Shown piece by piece: positions 43,775 to 52,034 of a stretch of DNA of 64,000 nt (the stretch's first letter is position 1; every line of letters starts with the position of its first letter). Below the pieces are notes generated by a model. The model searched no databases, was not told the origin of the DNA, and saw only the letters and a program-made list of their open reading frames with translations. This DNA is from UBA1858 sp965227695 (GTDB taxonomy: Bacteria; Pseudomonadota; Gammaproteobacteria; UBA4575): positions 2,108,001 through 2,172,000 of the forward strand of contig OZ245760.1 of assembly GCA_965227695.1 (NCBI GenBank), read 5' to 3'. A program made the translations under genes and the position numbers.

Positions 43775-44777
43775 TATAAGACATCTCTACTTTGTGCAGC
43801 GTGGCACTATTTTGCCCGCGCAATTCAGAGTAACGATCATCGCGTTCTTTCCAGGTACTTGCGATGACTTCACTGATATATTCATCGGAAGCCCCTTCAC
43901 GCAGAAGGCGCCGCAGGTCTTTGCCGCCGGTGGCAAACAGGCAGGTGTAAATACTGCCTTCTGCAGAAAGTCGCAAGCGCGTGCAGTCTGCACAAAATGC
44001 ATGTGTGACAGAAGTAATCACGCCAAATTCACCACCACCGTCCTGGTAACGCCAGCGTTTTGCAACTTCACCCTGATAATGGGGGTCTATGGCCTCTATT
44101 TTGTAGTGCTGACCAATGCGTTCAATAATTTCCTGGCCCGATACCACCTGATCCATATTCCAGCCGTTGGTATTTCCAACATCCATATATTCTATGAAGC
44201 GCAGAATATTTCCCGAGTTTTTAAAATATTTTGCCATCGGCACGATATCCCGGTCATTCACACCTTTCTGAACGACCATATTGACTTTTATTTGTTCGAA
44301 TCCTGCGGTGCGTGCGTTGTCGATACCATCCAGAACTTTTTGTACCGATACATTCATGTCATTCATCTTTGCGAAAATATCGGCATCAATGGCATCAAGA
44401 CTGACCGTGATTCGATGCAATCCGGCTTTTCTCAATTGCCTGGCACGTTCAGTGGTTAGTAACGAGGCATTAGTCGTCAGTGCGATATCTTCGATAGCCG
44501 GGATGCGACTTAACTCGCCAATCAGCACATCAAGATTTTTACGCAACATTGGCTCACCACCAGTGAGACGCAACTTGCGAACACCATGACGGGCAAACAG
44601 GGTAGCAAGTCGCGTGATTTCCTCGAATGTCAACAGATCATCGCGAACCAGGAACTGGTATTTGGAATTGAATACTTCTTTGGGCATACAATAAGTACAC
44701 CGAAAATTACAGCGATCCGTGACCGAAATGCGCAAATCACGCATGGGGCGATTAAATTGGTCGTTCAATTCAGTCAT
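43764..44777 (-). CDS. moaA: GTP 3',8-cyclase MoaA
   Basis: This radical-SAM enzyme starts molybdopterin synthesis by rearranging GTP. The 337-residue protein has the SAM-cluster motif CNFRCTYC near residue 24, GGEPMLRK, and the C-terminal second cluster cysteines in FCADCTRLRLSAEG and YTCLF. It ends with Gly-Gly, the tail needed for activity. moaC, its partner, is not in the window. Confidence 0.97.
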   Translation of the reverse strand: MTELNDQFNRPMRDLRISVTDRCNFRCTYCMPKEVFNSKYQFLVRDDLLTFEEITRLATLFARHGVRKLRLTGGEPMLRKNLDVLIGELSRIPAIEDIALTTNASLLTTERARQLRKAGLHRITVSLDAIDADIFAKMNDMNVSVQKVLDGIDNARTAGFEQIKVNMVVQKGVNDRDIVPMAKYFKNSGNILRFIEYMDVGNTNGWNMDQVVSGQEIIERIGQHYKIEAIDPHYQGEVAKRWRYQDGGGEFGVITSVTHAFCADCTRLRLSAEGSIYTCLFATGGKDLRRLLREGASDEYISEVIASTWKERDDRYSELRGQNSATLHKVEMSYIGG

Positions 44778-44823
44778 GTGTACTATTATAAATTTCAGTT
44801 ATCTCACAGTATAAAAAATCACC

Positions 44824-46332
44824 ATGCAATCGGTCGTTCAGCGAACAGGATTCTTTGCCGGGCCTATTGTGGCTTTATGCCTATACTTTGCCTTACCAGA
44901 TCAATATGTCGATACCCAAAAAGCGTTAACCCCACTCACTTTTTCTGCAAAAACAACACTTTGCATGACAATCTGGATGGCAATCTGGTGGTTGTCTGAA
45001 GCTATTGACATCAGCGCGACAGCACTTTTACCAATCGCGACCTTCCCGTTACTGGGCATCGCGGATATTAAAACCACTACCGCACCCTATGCCTCTCACC
45101 TGATATTCCTGTTTATGGGCGGGTTTATGATTGCACTGGCCATGCAACGCTGGAAGCTGGATCGTCGCCTGGCCAGTGCCGTGCTGTCAATTGTCGGGCA
45201 AAACCCGCTAATGATGATTGCAGGCTTCATGTTTGCATCGGCTCTACTGAGTGCATTTATATCCAACACCGCAACAACCGCGGTGATGCTCCCGATCGGC
45301 CTGAGTATTATTGGATTGTATGCACTCAACGATGAAGGACGATTTTGTAACACGGATCAACATAACTTTGCCCGTTGCATGATGCTTGGCATTGCCTACG
45401 CGGCCTCGGTTGGGGGCACCATGACCCTGATTGGCACTGCCCCCAACTTATTTCTGGCTGGTTTTCTGCAAAGCGGTATTGAGCCGCAATATGCGACAGA
45501 AATCAGCTTTGCAAAGTGGCTTGGTTTTGCCGCACCGCTGGCGATAATATTTTTACCGTTTATATGGTATGTGCTGACTCAACGTGTGTTCCCATTTAGC
45601 GCCTCAAATCTCAACCAGGTCGATCACTCAAAATCGATTGGCCAGCAAAAATTATCGCGCGGGCAAAAAATTACCATTGTCATTTTCAGCTTCACGGTAT
45701 TACTCTGGATTACCCGCCCGCTGCTTCAAAAAATTTCAGTCAATATCGAAGGTCAGCTGCTCCATCCTTTTGCTCAGCTTAGTGACCCTGGTATTGCCAT
45801 GCTGGCAGGTATGCTGCTTTTTATCATACCGGTCGACTTCAGGAACAGAGTATTTGTTCTCGACTGGGAATATGCAAAAAAATTACCCTGGGGCATTTTC
45901 ATACTATTTGGTGGAGGACTCACACTCGCCGCAGCAATCCAGGCAAATGGTGTAGCAGAATTCATCGCCGCCCTCGCGTTACTGTTACCGGATATCCCCG
46001 AAGTGATTTATGTTCTGATCATCTGTGCCAGTGTAATCTTTTTAACTGAACTCACCTCCAATACAGCAACAACTGCAACACTGGTTCCCATCCTCAGCGG
46101 TATCGCGATCGGTGCCGGGATACACCCTTACCTGCTTATTTTTCCCGCCACACTGGCCGCCAGCTTTGCTTTCATGATGCCCATTGCCACTCCCCCGAAT
46201 GCCATCGTTTTTGGTAGCGGACACATAACAATCGCTGAAATGTGCAAGGCAGGACTATGGTTGAATATATTGGGCGTCGTCTTTATTACCCTATTCACAT
46301 TTACGGTGATAAGACCCCTGATCGGCTTCTGA
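44824..46332 (+). CDS. DASS-family (SLC13-type) anion transporter
   Basis: This 502-residue membrane protein has about eleven helices. The family signatures are SNTATTAVMLPIGLSI (residues about 145-160) and its inverted repeat counterpart SNTATTATLVPILSG (about 412-426). These two S-N-T motifs bind sodium and the carboxylate or sulfate substrate in the DASS fold. Substrates could be dicarboxylates, sulfate or phosphate. It is divergent from moaA by 46 bp, and sulfate or molybdate-related use is possible but not shown. Confidence 0.92.
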   Translation: MQSVVQRTGFFAGPIVALCLYFALPDQYVDTQKALTPLTFSAKTTLCMTIWMAIWWLSEAIDISATALLPIATFPLLGIADIKTTTAPYASHLIFLFMGGFMIALAMQRWKLDRRLASAVLSIVGQNPLMMIAGFMFASALLSAFISNTATTAVMLPIGLSIIGLYALNDEGRFCNTDQHNFARCMMLGIAYAASVGGTMTLIGTAPNLFLAGFLQSGIEPQYATEISFAKWLGFAAPLAIIFLPFIWYVLTQRVFPFSASNLNQVDHSKSIGQQKLSRGQKITIVIFSFTVLLWITRPLLQKISVNIEGQLLHPFAQLSDPGIAMLAGMLLFIIPVDFRNRVFVLDWEYAKKLPWGIFILFGGGLTLAAAIQANGVAEFIAALALLLPDIPEVIYVLIICASVIFLTELTSNTATTATLVPILSGIAIGAGIHPYLLIFPATLAASFAFMMPIATPPNAIVFGSGHITIAEMCKAGLWLNILGVVFITLFTFTVIRPLIGF

Positions 46333-46365
46333 TAACTTTATGCGGTCGCGACTTGTTAAAGCCCG

Positions 46366-46644
46366 TTACCAACCATAATCATGCGTGAGCTCTTCGCCAG
46401 GCTTGATTTTTTTGAGCGCGACGACTGTATAGTCATCGTAGTAGGCGACATTCGGTTTTTTCGAATGATTAATATATTTAAAATCGCAGGTGACATCACG
46501 CGGCTTGTCGTCTGACCACAGTGTGTACATGTTGGTTTTTTTTGTTTTCCTGGTTTTACACTTCCCAAGCACAGTTCCCTTGCTGATTTTTTCTGTGCTA
46601 AACAGACCTTTGCCATGAATTTTACTTTTCTTAACGCATATCAT
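46366..46644 (-). CDS. Minimal SET-domain protein
   Basis: The 92-residue protein contains the ends of a SET methyltransferase domain joined by a very short insert. The SAM-binding start KKSKIHGKGLFSTEKISKG is at the N terminus and INHSKKPNVAYYDDYTVVAL with the closing GEELTHDYGW at the C terminus. N-H-S and the final tyrosine are the expected SAM and catalytic residues. Most SET enzymes are longer; a post-SET zinc site is absent. A lysine in the cell, or a non-histone protein, would be the target if active. It may be acquired; no partner is evident nearby. Confidence 0.82.
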   Translation of the reverse strand: MICVKKSKIHGKGLFSTEKISKGTVLGKCKTRKTKKTNMYTLWSDDKPRDVTCDFKYINHSKKPNVAYYDDYTVVALKKIKPGEELTHDYGW

Positions 46645-46866
46645 AATAAAAACAACCTTAACTTAAAGGAGCAGTTCTGTAACCATTGAGTAATGATTTC
46701 AGAGACCCGTCGCAGTAATTATATATTTGTGAAAATACTACGTAAATATTTAGCCAGGGCGAATTGGCGTATAACAATTATGTGAGGATTATCACCAACA
46801 TCACCATAACTCCCCTTTAGAATATCAGCTCTAATTAGATATGCCGCCAGATATACCTTTTATTGT

Positions 46867-47883
46867 ATGAACATTGATCCAGACATCAGCCGGAGAATTA
46901 ATATTGCAAGACTATTGTTAATCTGCGGCGTCGTTGTCACACATATCCAACCACAGATTTTCATCACCAATATTGACTACAGCCTGGCTGACAGTATCAA
47001 ATTATTCTTCTCCAATGTATTCTTTAAAGCGGGCGTGCCAATTCTCGCGACGATCTCCGGTTACCTGCTATTTACTTCAAAAATACATCAGGATATACCT
47101 ACCCTTTTTGTAAGAAAGCTGCGTTCCATTGGCATTCCACTGGTGGCCTGGAATTTACCTTTTGTATTACTTTTTTTCTTTCTGCAAGTATATATGCCAC
47201 AAACATTTCAGGGCGAATGGTACTCGCTTTATCCATTCTCTCTGGAAACGTGGCTATCAGCAATCTTTGCTGTCTTTGACACACCGATCAATTACCCGTT
47301 GTACTTTTTGAGAGATATTTTCCTGATCACGGTATTGGCACCGATCTACTGGTCCGTTTTCAAAAAAGTCCCTTACATTGGACTGGTTGTGACCTTTATT
47401 ATTTTTTATTTTAATCTTGACCAGGGTTTTATACTGAGGAATAGCGTGTACTTCTGCTTTTACCTTGGAATACTGGCTGCCACACAGCAGTGGAACATAA
47501 AGCGCCTGGATAAATATGCCTATCACTTGTTCAGCCTTTACCTCGCCGCCTGCCTGTTTATTCTTTTTAAAAAGATAGAAGATATCGAAGCATTTATTGT
47601 ATTTACACCCTTTTTAATCTGGCCTGTCCTGTCAAGACTGGTCAACACTCGCGGCGGCTATTTTTTTGAAAAATACAGCCAGTACAGTTTCCTGTTATTT
47701 CTTTCACACCTGCCCATTCTATATGTCATGCATAAATTATATCTAGCGTTCTTACCCGGCATGCCCTATTTGATGTTCTGGGCACTCAGCGCCATTATAA
47801 CCATCTGCATATGCCTGTTTGTTTTGCCTCTCGCGGGCAGGCTGATGCCGAATGTTTATCGACTGGCTGTAGGTGGAAGATAG
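46867..47883 (+). CDS. Acyltransferase-3 family membrane protein
   Basis: This 338-residue protein has about ten hydrophobic helices. The start of the Acyl_transf_3 family is present: RRINIARLLLICGVVVTHIQ, in which the histidine after the first helix is the proposed catalytic base. This is followed by FKAGVPILATISGYLLF and FVRKLRSIGIPLVAWN. Members O-acylate cell-surface sugars, lipids or peptidoglycan; the acceptor here is unknown. It is divergent from the SET gene and stands alone in its direction. Confidence 0.88.
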   Translation: MNIDPDISRRINIARLLLICGVVVTHIQPQIFITNIDYSLADSIKLFFSNVFFKAGVPILATISGYLLFTSKIHQDIPTLFVRKLRSIGIPLVAWNLPFVLLFFFLQVYMPQTFQGEWYSLYPFSLETWLSAIFAVFDTPINYPLYFLRDIFLITVLAPIYWSVFKKVPYIGLVVTFIIFYFNLDQGFILRNSVYFCFYLGILAATQQWNIKRLDKYAYHLFSLYLAACLFILFKKIEDIEAFIVFTPFLIWPVLSRLVNTRGGYFFEKYSQYSFLLFLSHLPILYVMHKLYLAFLPGMPYLMFWALSAIITICICLFVLPLAGRLMPNVYRLAVGGR

Positions 47884-47905
47884 ATTCCCGCTATTTCACC
47901 TAATT

Positions 47906-48709
47906 TCACTCACCGGTTGCAAACTCAACCAGCAAAACACAACCCCAGATGGACAGCCCCAGTCCGGAAATAATCCGGATATAAAACGAGCTTAATGGTG
48001 ATATTTTTTCTGCCAGCACAAAAAACGCGATCAACACCATCCATAAAACATTCATCACACCGACGGCAAACATGACGGCCATCAATGCCCAGCAGCAGCC
48101 AATACAATAAAAACCATGATGTACCCCCATGTGCAGGGCGCCAGCATAACCTTCACGCCAGCATGTCATTAAGTAATTTAACGGACTGCGACACTGTTCA
48201 AGACAGGCGTTTTTCCATGGTGTCCACTGGTAGATACCGGCAATCAAGAGCACCAGCCCACTGAATAAATAGCTGCGACTGGTCATCATCGGGTTGAGTA
48301 CCCCATACCAATGCATGGGGTACTGAACAACGGATATGATCACGCTAAATATTATCCAGGCAAGCAAATAGCCGGTCAAAAATACCAGAGTTGGCGTATA
48401 TGCCTGCCCCTGGTGCCGTTTACTCTTATTCACACAGACATACATCGATACCATGGGTAATACAGAAGGCGTCATCATGGCTATCATCATGACTGCCCAC
48501 ATGGTGAGTAGCATCCAAAAATCATGCAGTGACCAGGCGCGGGACCCAGCGTTGGGAGGCATCCACATATCCACGATATGCATATTGCGCATGGCCCACT
48601 CCATATATGCCATATACCCCCAGCCAAGCATACACACCACCAGCATGCCAAAATAGACAATCCAGTGATCACGGCTAAAGTAACGCTGTGTGAACGAAGA
48701 ACTATTCAT
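47906..48709 (-). CDS. DUF2182 integral membrane protein
   Basis: This 267-residue protein has about six helices, with the DUF2182 (predicted metal-binding) pattern WMLLTMWAVMMIAMMTPSVLPM, CLEQCRSPLNYLM and GVHHGFYCIGCCWALM. The Met, His and Cys enrichment in the helices fits metal handling. It is divergent from a DUF1326 gene, and the two families are commonly neighbours. No experimental function is known to me. Confidence 0.85.
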   Translation of the reverse strand: MNSSSFTQRYFSRDHWIVYFGMLVVCMLGWGYMAYMEWAMRNMHIVDMWMPPNAGSRAWSLHDFWMLLTMWAVMMIAMMTPSVLPMVSMYVCVNKSKRHQGQAYTPTLVFLTGYLLAWIIFSVIISVVQYPMHWYGVLNPMMTSRSYLFSGLVLLIAGIYQWTPWKNACLEQCRSPLNYLMTCWREGYAGALHMGVHHGFYCIGCCWALMAVMFAVGVMNVLWMVLIAFFVLAEKISPLSSFYIRIISGLGLSIWGCVLLVEFATGE

Positions 48710-48827
48710 TGAGAGTATTCTGATTTACTTATATTCAATAAAAACAGGAGGTTAGCATTTTGAGTTTCGAGCATGGCCGAGTATACTAGTCTTCACTTAT
48801 TCTGCATTCAACATAGAGGAATCAACC

Positions 48828-49430
48828 ATGGCAGATAAATGGAGCCTGGCAGGGGAATATTTTGAGTCATGTACCTGCGACCTGGTGTGCCCCTGTATCT
48901 TTCTCATGCCTCCAACCAAGGGATATTGCAATGCCCTGGTGGGTTGGCGTATCGATGAAGGTAATCTGGGTGAAGTCAAGCTTGACGGGCTGAAAGTGGC
49001 CGTCTACCTGGAAGCTCCCGGCATGTTGACCGAGGGCAACTGGCAAATAAACCTTTACATCGACGATGCTGCCACAGAAATGCAGGCCATGGCATTGACC
49101 GAGTTATGGAGCGGCAAACATGGTGGCCATCTCTCAGTCATTGCCGGACTGGTTTCTGATGTCAAAAGTGTTGAACAGGCAGCGATTGAATTCACCATTG
49201 AGGGAAAAAAACGTCACCTCAAAGTGGGTAAAGTTGCCGAAAATGAGATGTATACAATTGAGGGAGAAGACGGCGGTGATGTCGTCGTGAGTAACCATCC
49301 ACTGGCGGTGGCACCCGGAAATCCCATCACTGTGGCAAAATCCAAAAAGACATGGTATCGCAGCAACGGCATTGACCACAGTCATGCAGATACAGTCGGC
49401 CTTGCAGCTTCATTTCAATACGGCCCCTGA
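48828..49430 (+). CDS. DUF1326 protein
   Basis: This 200-residue cytoplasmic protein has the cysteine-rich start EYFESCTCDLVCPC, then repeated beta strands (GWRIDEGNLGEVKLDGLKVAV, LYIDDAATEMQAMALTELW). The three-cysteine motif C-x-C-x-x-x-C-x-C could bind a metal. The family is named DUF1326 and its function is unknown. It is paired head to head with the DUF2182 membrane protein across 118 bp, suggesting shared regulation. Confidence 0.88.
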   Translation: MADKWSLAGEYFESCTCDLVCPCIFLMPPTKGYCNALVGWRIDEGNLGEVKLDGLKVAVYLEAPGMLTEGNWQINLYIDDAATEMQAMALTELWSGKHGGHLSVIAGLVSDVKSVEQAAIEFTIEGKKRHLKVGKVAENEMYTIEGEDGGDVVVSNHPLAVAPGNPITVAKSKKTWYRSNGIDHSHADTVGLAASFQYGP

Positions 49431-49495
49431 GCCTGACAAATTATTCGCCCGCATCGGTATATTTAAGGGCTTTATGAACATCCTGAAAAAGTGAC

Positions 49496-49816
49496 ATGAG
49501 AGCATATGTATTGCTGCTGTCCGGTTTGCTATGCGTCACAAACATACACGCTGGCTGGTTTAGCCCGGATAATTACTGGGAATGCCTGCTAAAAGAAATG
49601 CGCCAGGTACATACCGATACTGTTGCTCAAGAGGTTGTTAGTGCATGCAAGAAACGCTATTCACTGCATGAGAGAGTCTTCACCAAACAAAAACAACACT
49701 GGTTTGGGCCACATACTTCAAGCGAGTGTGTCCTGAAATATGGAAAAAATATCCGTAGTGAACTGGCAGCAAAATATATTCAATCGGCCTGCTATAAACT
49801 GTACCCACAACACTAA
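49496..49816 (+). CDS. Secreted duplicated WF-P...EC small protein
   Basis: The 106-residue protein has a signal peptide (residues 1-19) followed by two repeats exactly 48 residues apart. The first is WFSPDNYWECLLK at 21-33 with SAC at 49-51; the second is WFGPHTSSECVLK at 69-81 with SAC at 97-99. Each repeat therefore has two cysteines that could form a disulfide, and the mature protein is essentially the pair. Similar single repeats occur in small exported proteins of many Proteobacteria. Function is unknown. It lies 27 bp before the CAP-domain lipoprotein gene and was probably transcribed with it. Confidence 0.8.
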   Translation: MRAYVLLLSGLLCVTNIHAGWFSPDNYWECLLKEMRQVHTDTVAQEVVSACKKRYSLHERVFTKQKQHWFGPHTSSECVLKYGKNIRSELAAKYIQSACYKLYPQH

Positions 49817-49843
49817 AATTAATTTATCTACGAGCTCCCTGAT

Positions 49844-50431
49844 ATGCCTGTTCACTATCATCTGTTGCTAAAATGCAGTGTCCTCATGACTGGCTGCTTA
49901 TTAATCTCGGCTTGCGGCGTATCTGACTACATTAACCGCAAAAAAATTACAACTGCCCCGGTTTATCCCGCCGCACCTGAAAGCAGTGAGTGCAAATTTA
50001 ATTCTTTGCGCATACAACGCGTTCAGAAATATATAAACAGAGTGCGCACATCCGCCACAGTATGCGGCACTAAATCCTACCCGGCCGTAGCCGCCATGCA
50101 ATGGAACGATCAACTTTTTCAGGCGGCGCAAACTCATTCGGATGCCATGGCACAAAACAACTTTCTTGATCACCAGGGCGCACGTGGACTGCTTCCACGT
50201 GACCGCGTAGCTAATGCCGGCTATGACTGGACTCACGTGGCTGAAAATATTGCCAGTGGCCTGGAAACACCGGAACAGACCATCGGTCAGTGGCTGGCAA
50301 GCAAAGAACATTGTGAAAATATTATGAATCCTTCGTACGAGGAATTTGCAATGGCATGTACCCGTAATAATCTTGCTGATTTGCGCATATACTGGACGTT
50401 GGTGCTGGCATCACGCACACACGGTACCTAG
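49844..50431 (+). CDS. CAP/SCP-domain lipoprotein
   Basis: This 195-residue precursor has a lipobox (LISAC near residue 24), so the mature protein is outer- or inner-membrane-anchored and periplasmic. It carries a CAP domain (residues about 55-190): VAAMQWNDQLFQAAQTHSDAMA, AENIASGLETPEQTIGQW and HCENIMNPSYEEFAMAC. Family members in bacteria are widespread, and some bind lipids or act at the cell surface; the role here is unknown. Its stop is 124 bp before a sigma-54-type promoter. Confidence 0.88.
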   Translation: MPVHYHLLLKCSVLMTGCLLISACGVSDYINRKKITTAPVYPAAPESSECKFNSLRIQRVQKYINRVRTSATVCGTKSYPAVAAMQWNDQLFQAAQTHSDAMAQNNFLDHQGARGLLPRDRVANAGYDWTHVAENIASGLETPEQTIGQWLASKEHCENIMNPSYEEFAMACTRNNLADLRIYWTLVLASRTHGT

Positions 50432-50555
50432 AGCTTCACGCCCGCCATGCACAAAAAATATGCAAAGACATAGGCATATTGTTCATCCTTGATACATTCA
50501 CCGCCGCTGACAGGTCATTCTGACAATAAATCAGGCAGTTAGCGAACTAAAAATC

Positions 50556-50571
50556 TGGCACAAAGGTTGCA
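50556..50571 (+). promoter_or_regulatory. Sigma-54 (RpoN) promoter
   Basis: TGGCACAAAGGTTGCA matches the sigma-54 consensus TGGCACG-N4-TTGCW at every defined position but one, with the invariant GG and GC separated by the required 10 bp. It would start transcription about 12 bp downstream, near 50582, giving a 30-base leader with AGAGGAGA at 50600-50607 just before the microprotein ATG at 50613. It needs an enhancer-binding activator, none of which is recognisable nearby. Confidence 0.75.
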
Positions 50572-50612
50572 TCTTCTTCTGGCAAGCGCATTGTTACTTA
50601 GAGGAGAACGCC

Positions 50613-50714
50613 ATGCTTAACAAACTTTATCAGTCTAACTGGTCAATCATCGATCCGACCCTGTATATCGTGGGCACCTGCTGTACGTTTGGCTTATGGG
50701 TATCCATATTCTAG
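50613..50714 (+). CDS. 33-residue single-pass membrane microprotein, W-x-x-I-D-P family
   Basis: This unannotated microprotein starts at ATG 50613 with a strong ribosome-binding site (AGAGGAGA, 5 bp before it) and ends at TAG 50714. It is a short polar N terminus (MLNKLYQSNWSIIDP) followed by one hydrophobic helix (TLYIVGTCCTFGLWVSIF). It shares the pattern Y-x3-W-x2-I-D-P-x2-Y-x7-F-x2-W with a second microprotein 175 bp downstream, 9 of 32 residues being identical at matching positions. Conservation of pattern, good translation signals and the sigma-54 promoter argue that it is real. The function is unknown. Confidence 0.75.
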   Translation: MLNKLYQSNWSIIDPTLYIVGTCCTFGLWVSIF

Positions 50715-50889
50715 TGTCTAGTGGCGGTAGCTTTAACTATTACCGTTCATAAGACAAATAACACCACTGGTATACACATACTGAATTCTGTGAACTAATT
50801 CTACTTCTTCCTATCAGATGAAAGTAATAGATTTTTCACATTAACGAAATAAGCACAACATCAATTAACAAGTTTTGAGGACACAACAC

Positions 50890-50988
50890 ATGAAGCATTT
50901 TTACGACAAGTACTGGCATCTTATAGATCCTGGAAGCTATGCATTTTTTGCGACGGCTATTTTCTATGTATGGACAACACTGCTCTAG
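50890..50988 (+). CDS. 32-residue membrane microprotein, paralogue of the preceding one
   Basis: ATG at 50890 is preceded by TTTTGAGGA (Shine-Dalgarno 9-12 bp upstream) and opens a frame MKHFYDKYWHLIDPGSYAFF continuing to ...TAIFYVWTTLL. It has the same layout as the microprotein at 50613: aromatic-rich amphipathic start, I-D-P turn, one hydrophobic helix with a late Trp. Nucleotide similarity between the two is low, so they are old paralogues rather than a recent duplication. Whether it shares the upstream sigma-54 transcript is not certain, as a 175-bp gap separates them and I see no second promoter of that type. Confidence 0.72.
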   Translation: MKHFYDKYWHLIDPGSYAFFATAIFYVWTTLL

Positions 50989-51013
50989 AAAGATACAACA
51001 GATTCAGTTTATT

Positions 51014-51874
51014 CTATTCTCCAAATTTTTCTGACAGTTGATATTTTTCTTCAACGCCTATCAGATCATTAAACTCTGCGAACTGCATTAAGCCTTTTTC
51101 GAGGCCTAATGTAGTTCCGTCTGCTTTTAGTTTGTCGAAGTAATCACGCATACTGGCGGCGGCGGCAAATAGCCCCGTCAGTGGGTAAAGTATTAACTGA
51201 AAACCCATTTCTGCCAATTCTTCTTTTGTTAATACGGGCGTCTTACCGCCTTCAATCATATTCGCCACCATCGGCTTTGGTACGCGGCGGCCGATTTCTG
51301 CTAATTGCTCCATTGAACCCGGGGCTTCCACAAAACTTCCGTCCGCACCCAATGCACGTGCTGCCTCAACACGCTCAATTGCCTCATCAAGCCCCAACAC
51401 TGCCTCAGCGTCAGTACGCGCGACAATAAAGAAGTCAGCCTCACCGCGCGCCTCAACTGCGGCTTTGATTTTTTGCAAATACTGCTCCCTGTCAATCACT
51501 TTTTTATTGCGCATGTGTCCACATTTTTTTGGCCATACCTGGTCTTCAAGAAAACACCCTGCAGCGCCCGCAGCAATCAGATCCCTGACGGTGCGATACA
51601 CATTTAAAGGATTGCCATAACCGGTATCGGCATCAACAATGACAGGGATATCCACACTGGCACAGATATGGCGCGCTCTTTCCACCACTTCAGTCTGTGT
51701 CAACAATCCAAAATCGGGCTCACCAATGGTAGATGCCGCCAGTGAGTAGCCGGACACAAACACCATCGGAAAACCCGCCTTTTGTGCAATTTTTGCAGAA
51801 AGGGTATCGTAAACACCCGGAAACGCCAGTGACCCGACATCATCCAGTATTTTCTGTACACTTGTAGTGGCCAT
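51014..51874 (-). CDS. Isocitrate lyase/PEP mutase family enzyme
   Basis: This 286-residue TIM-barrel enzyme shows the superfamily landmarks VDADTGYGN (metal and substrate binding), KKCGHMRNK (the K-x-C-G-H loop with the catalytic cysteine) and NMIEGGKTPVL. The sequence resembles carboxyvinyl-carboxyphosphonate mutase or oxaloacetate decarboxylase-like members more than the 2-methylisocitrate lyase PrpB, whose prp neighbours are absent. It may cleave a C-C bond in a 2-hydroxy- or 2-keto-dicarboxylate. It faces the microprotein genes, with 25 bp between stops. Confidence 0.88.
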   Translation of the reverse strand: MATTSVQKILDDVGSLAFPGVYDTLSAKIAQKAGFPMVFVSGYSLAASTIGEPDFGLLTQTEVVERARHICASVDIPVIVDADTGYGNPLNVYRTVRDLIAAGAAGCFLEDQVWPKKCGHMRNKKVIDREQYLQKIKAAVEARGEADFFIVARTDAEAVLGLDEAIERVEAARALGADGSFVEAPGSMEQLAEIGRRVPKPMVANMIEGGKTPVLTKEELAEMGFQLILYPLTGLFAAAASMRDYFDKLKADGTTLGLEKGLMQFAEFNDLIGVEEKYQLSEKFGE

Positions 51875-52034
51875 GTTCCCTCCTGTTGTTTTTTTTAAAT
51901 TCGTTGAAATATTATACTCACAAGAATAACCAGATGTCGGTCCCTGAAACAGGTTTCAGTAGAGACGGCTCGCGGCATCATTGTCATGCAAATGACGTAC
52001 AACCGGTCTATTCTTCACAATCAAACTATAGAGC

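Noticed and set aside
43761..44459. Plus-strand frame of 232 codons opposite moaA
   Set aside because: It is the antisense of moaA, a well supported radical-SAM gene, and has no recognisable content of its own.
50613..50988. Microproteins as light-harvesting antenna polypeptides
   Set aside because: LH1 alpha chains also have a W...D-P turn before a helix, but both microproteins lack the bacteriochlorophyll-binding histidine and no photosynthesis genes are nearby.
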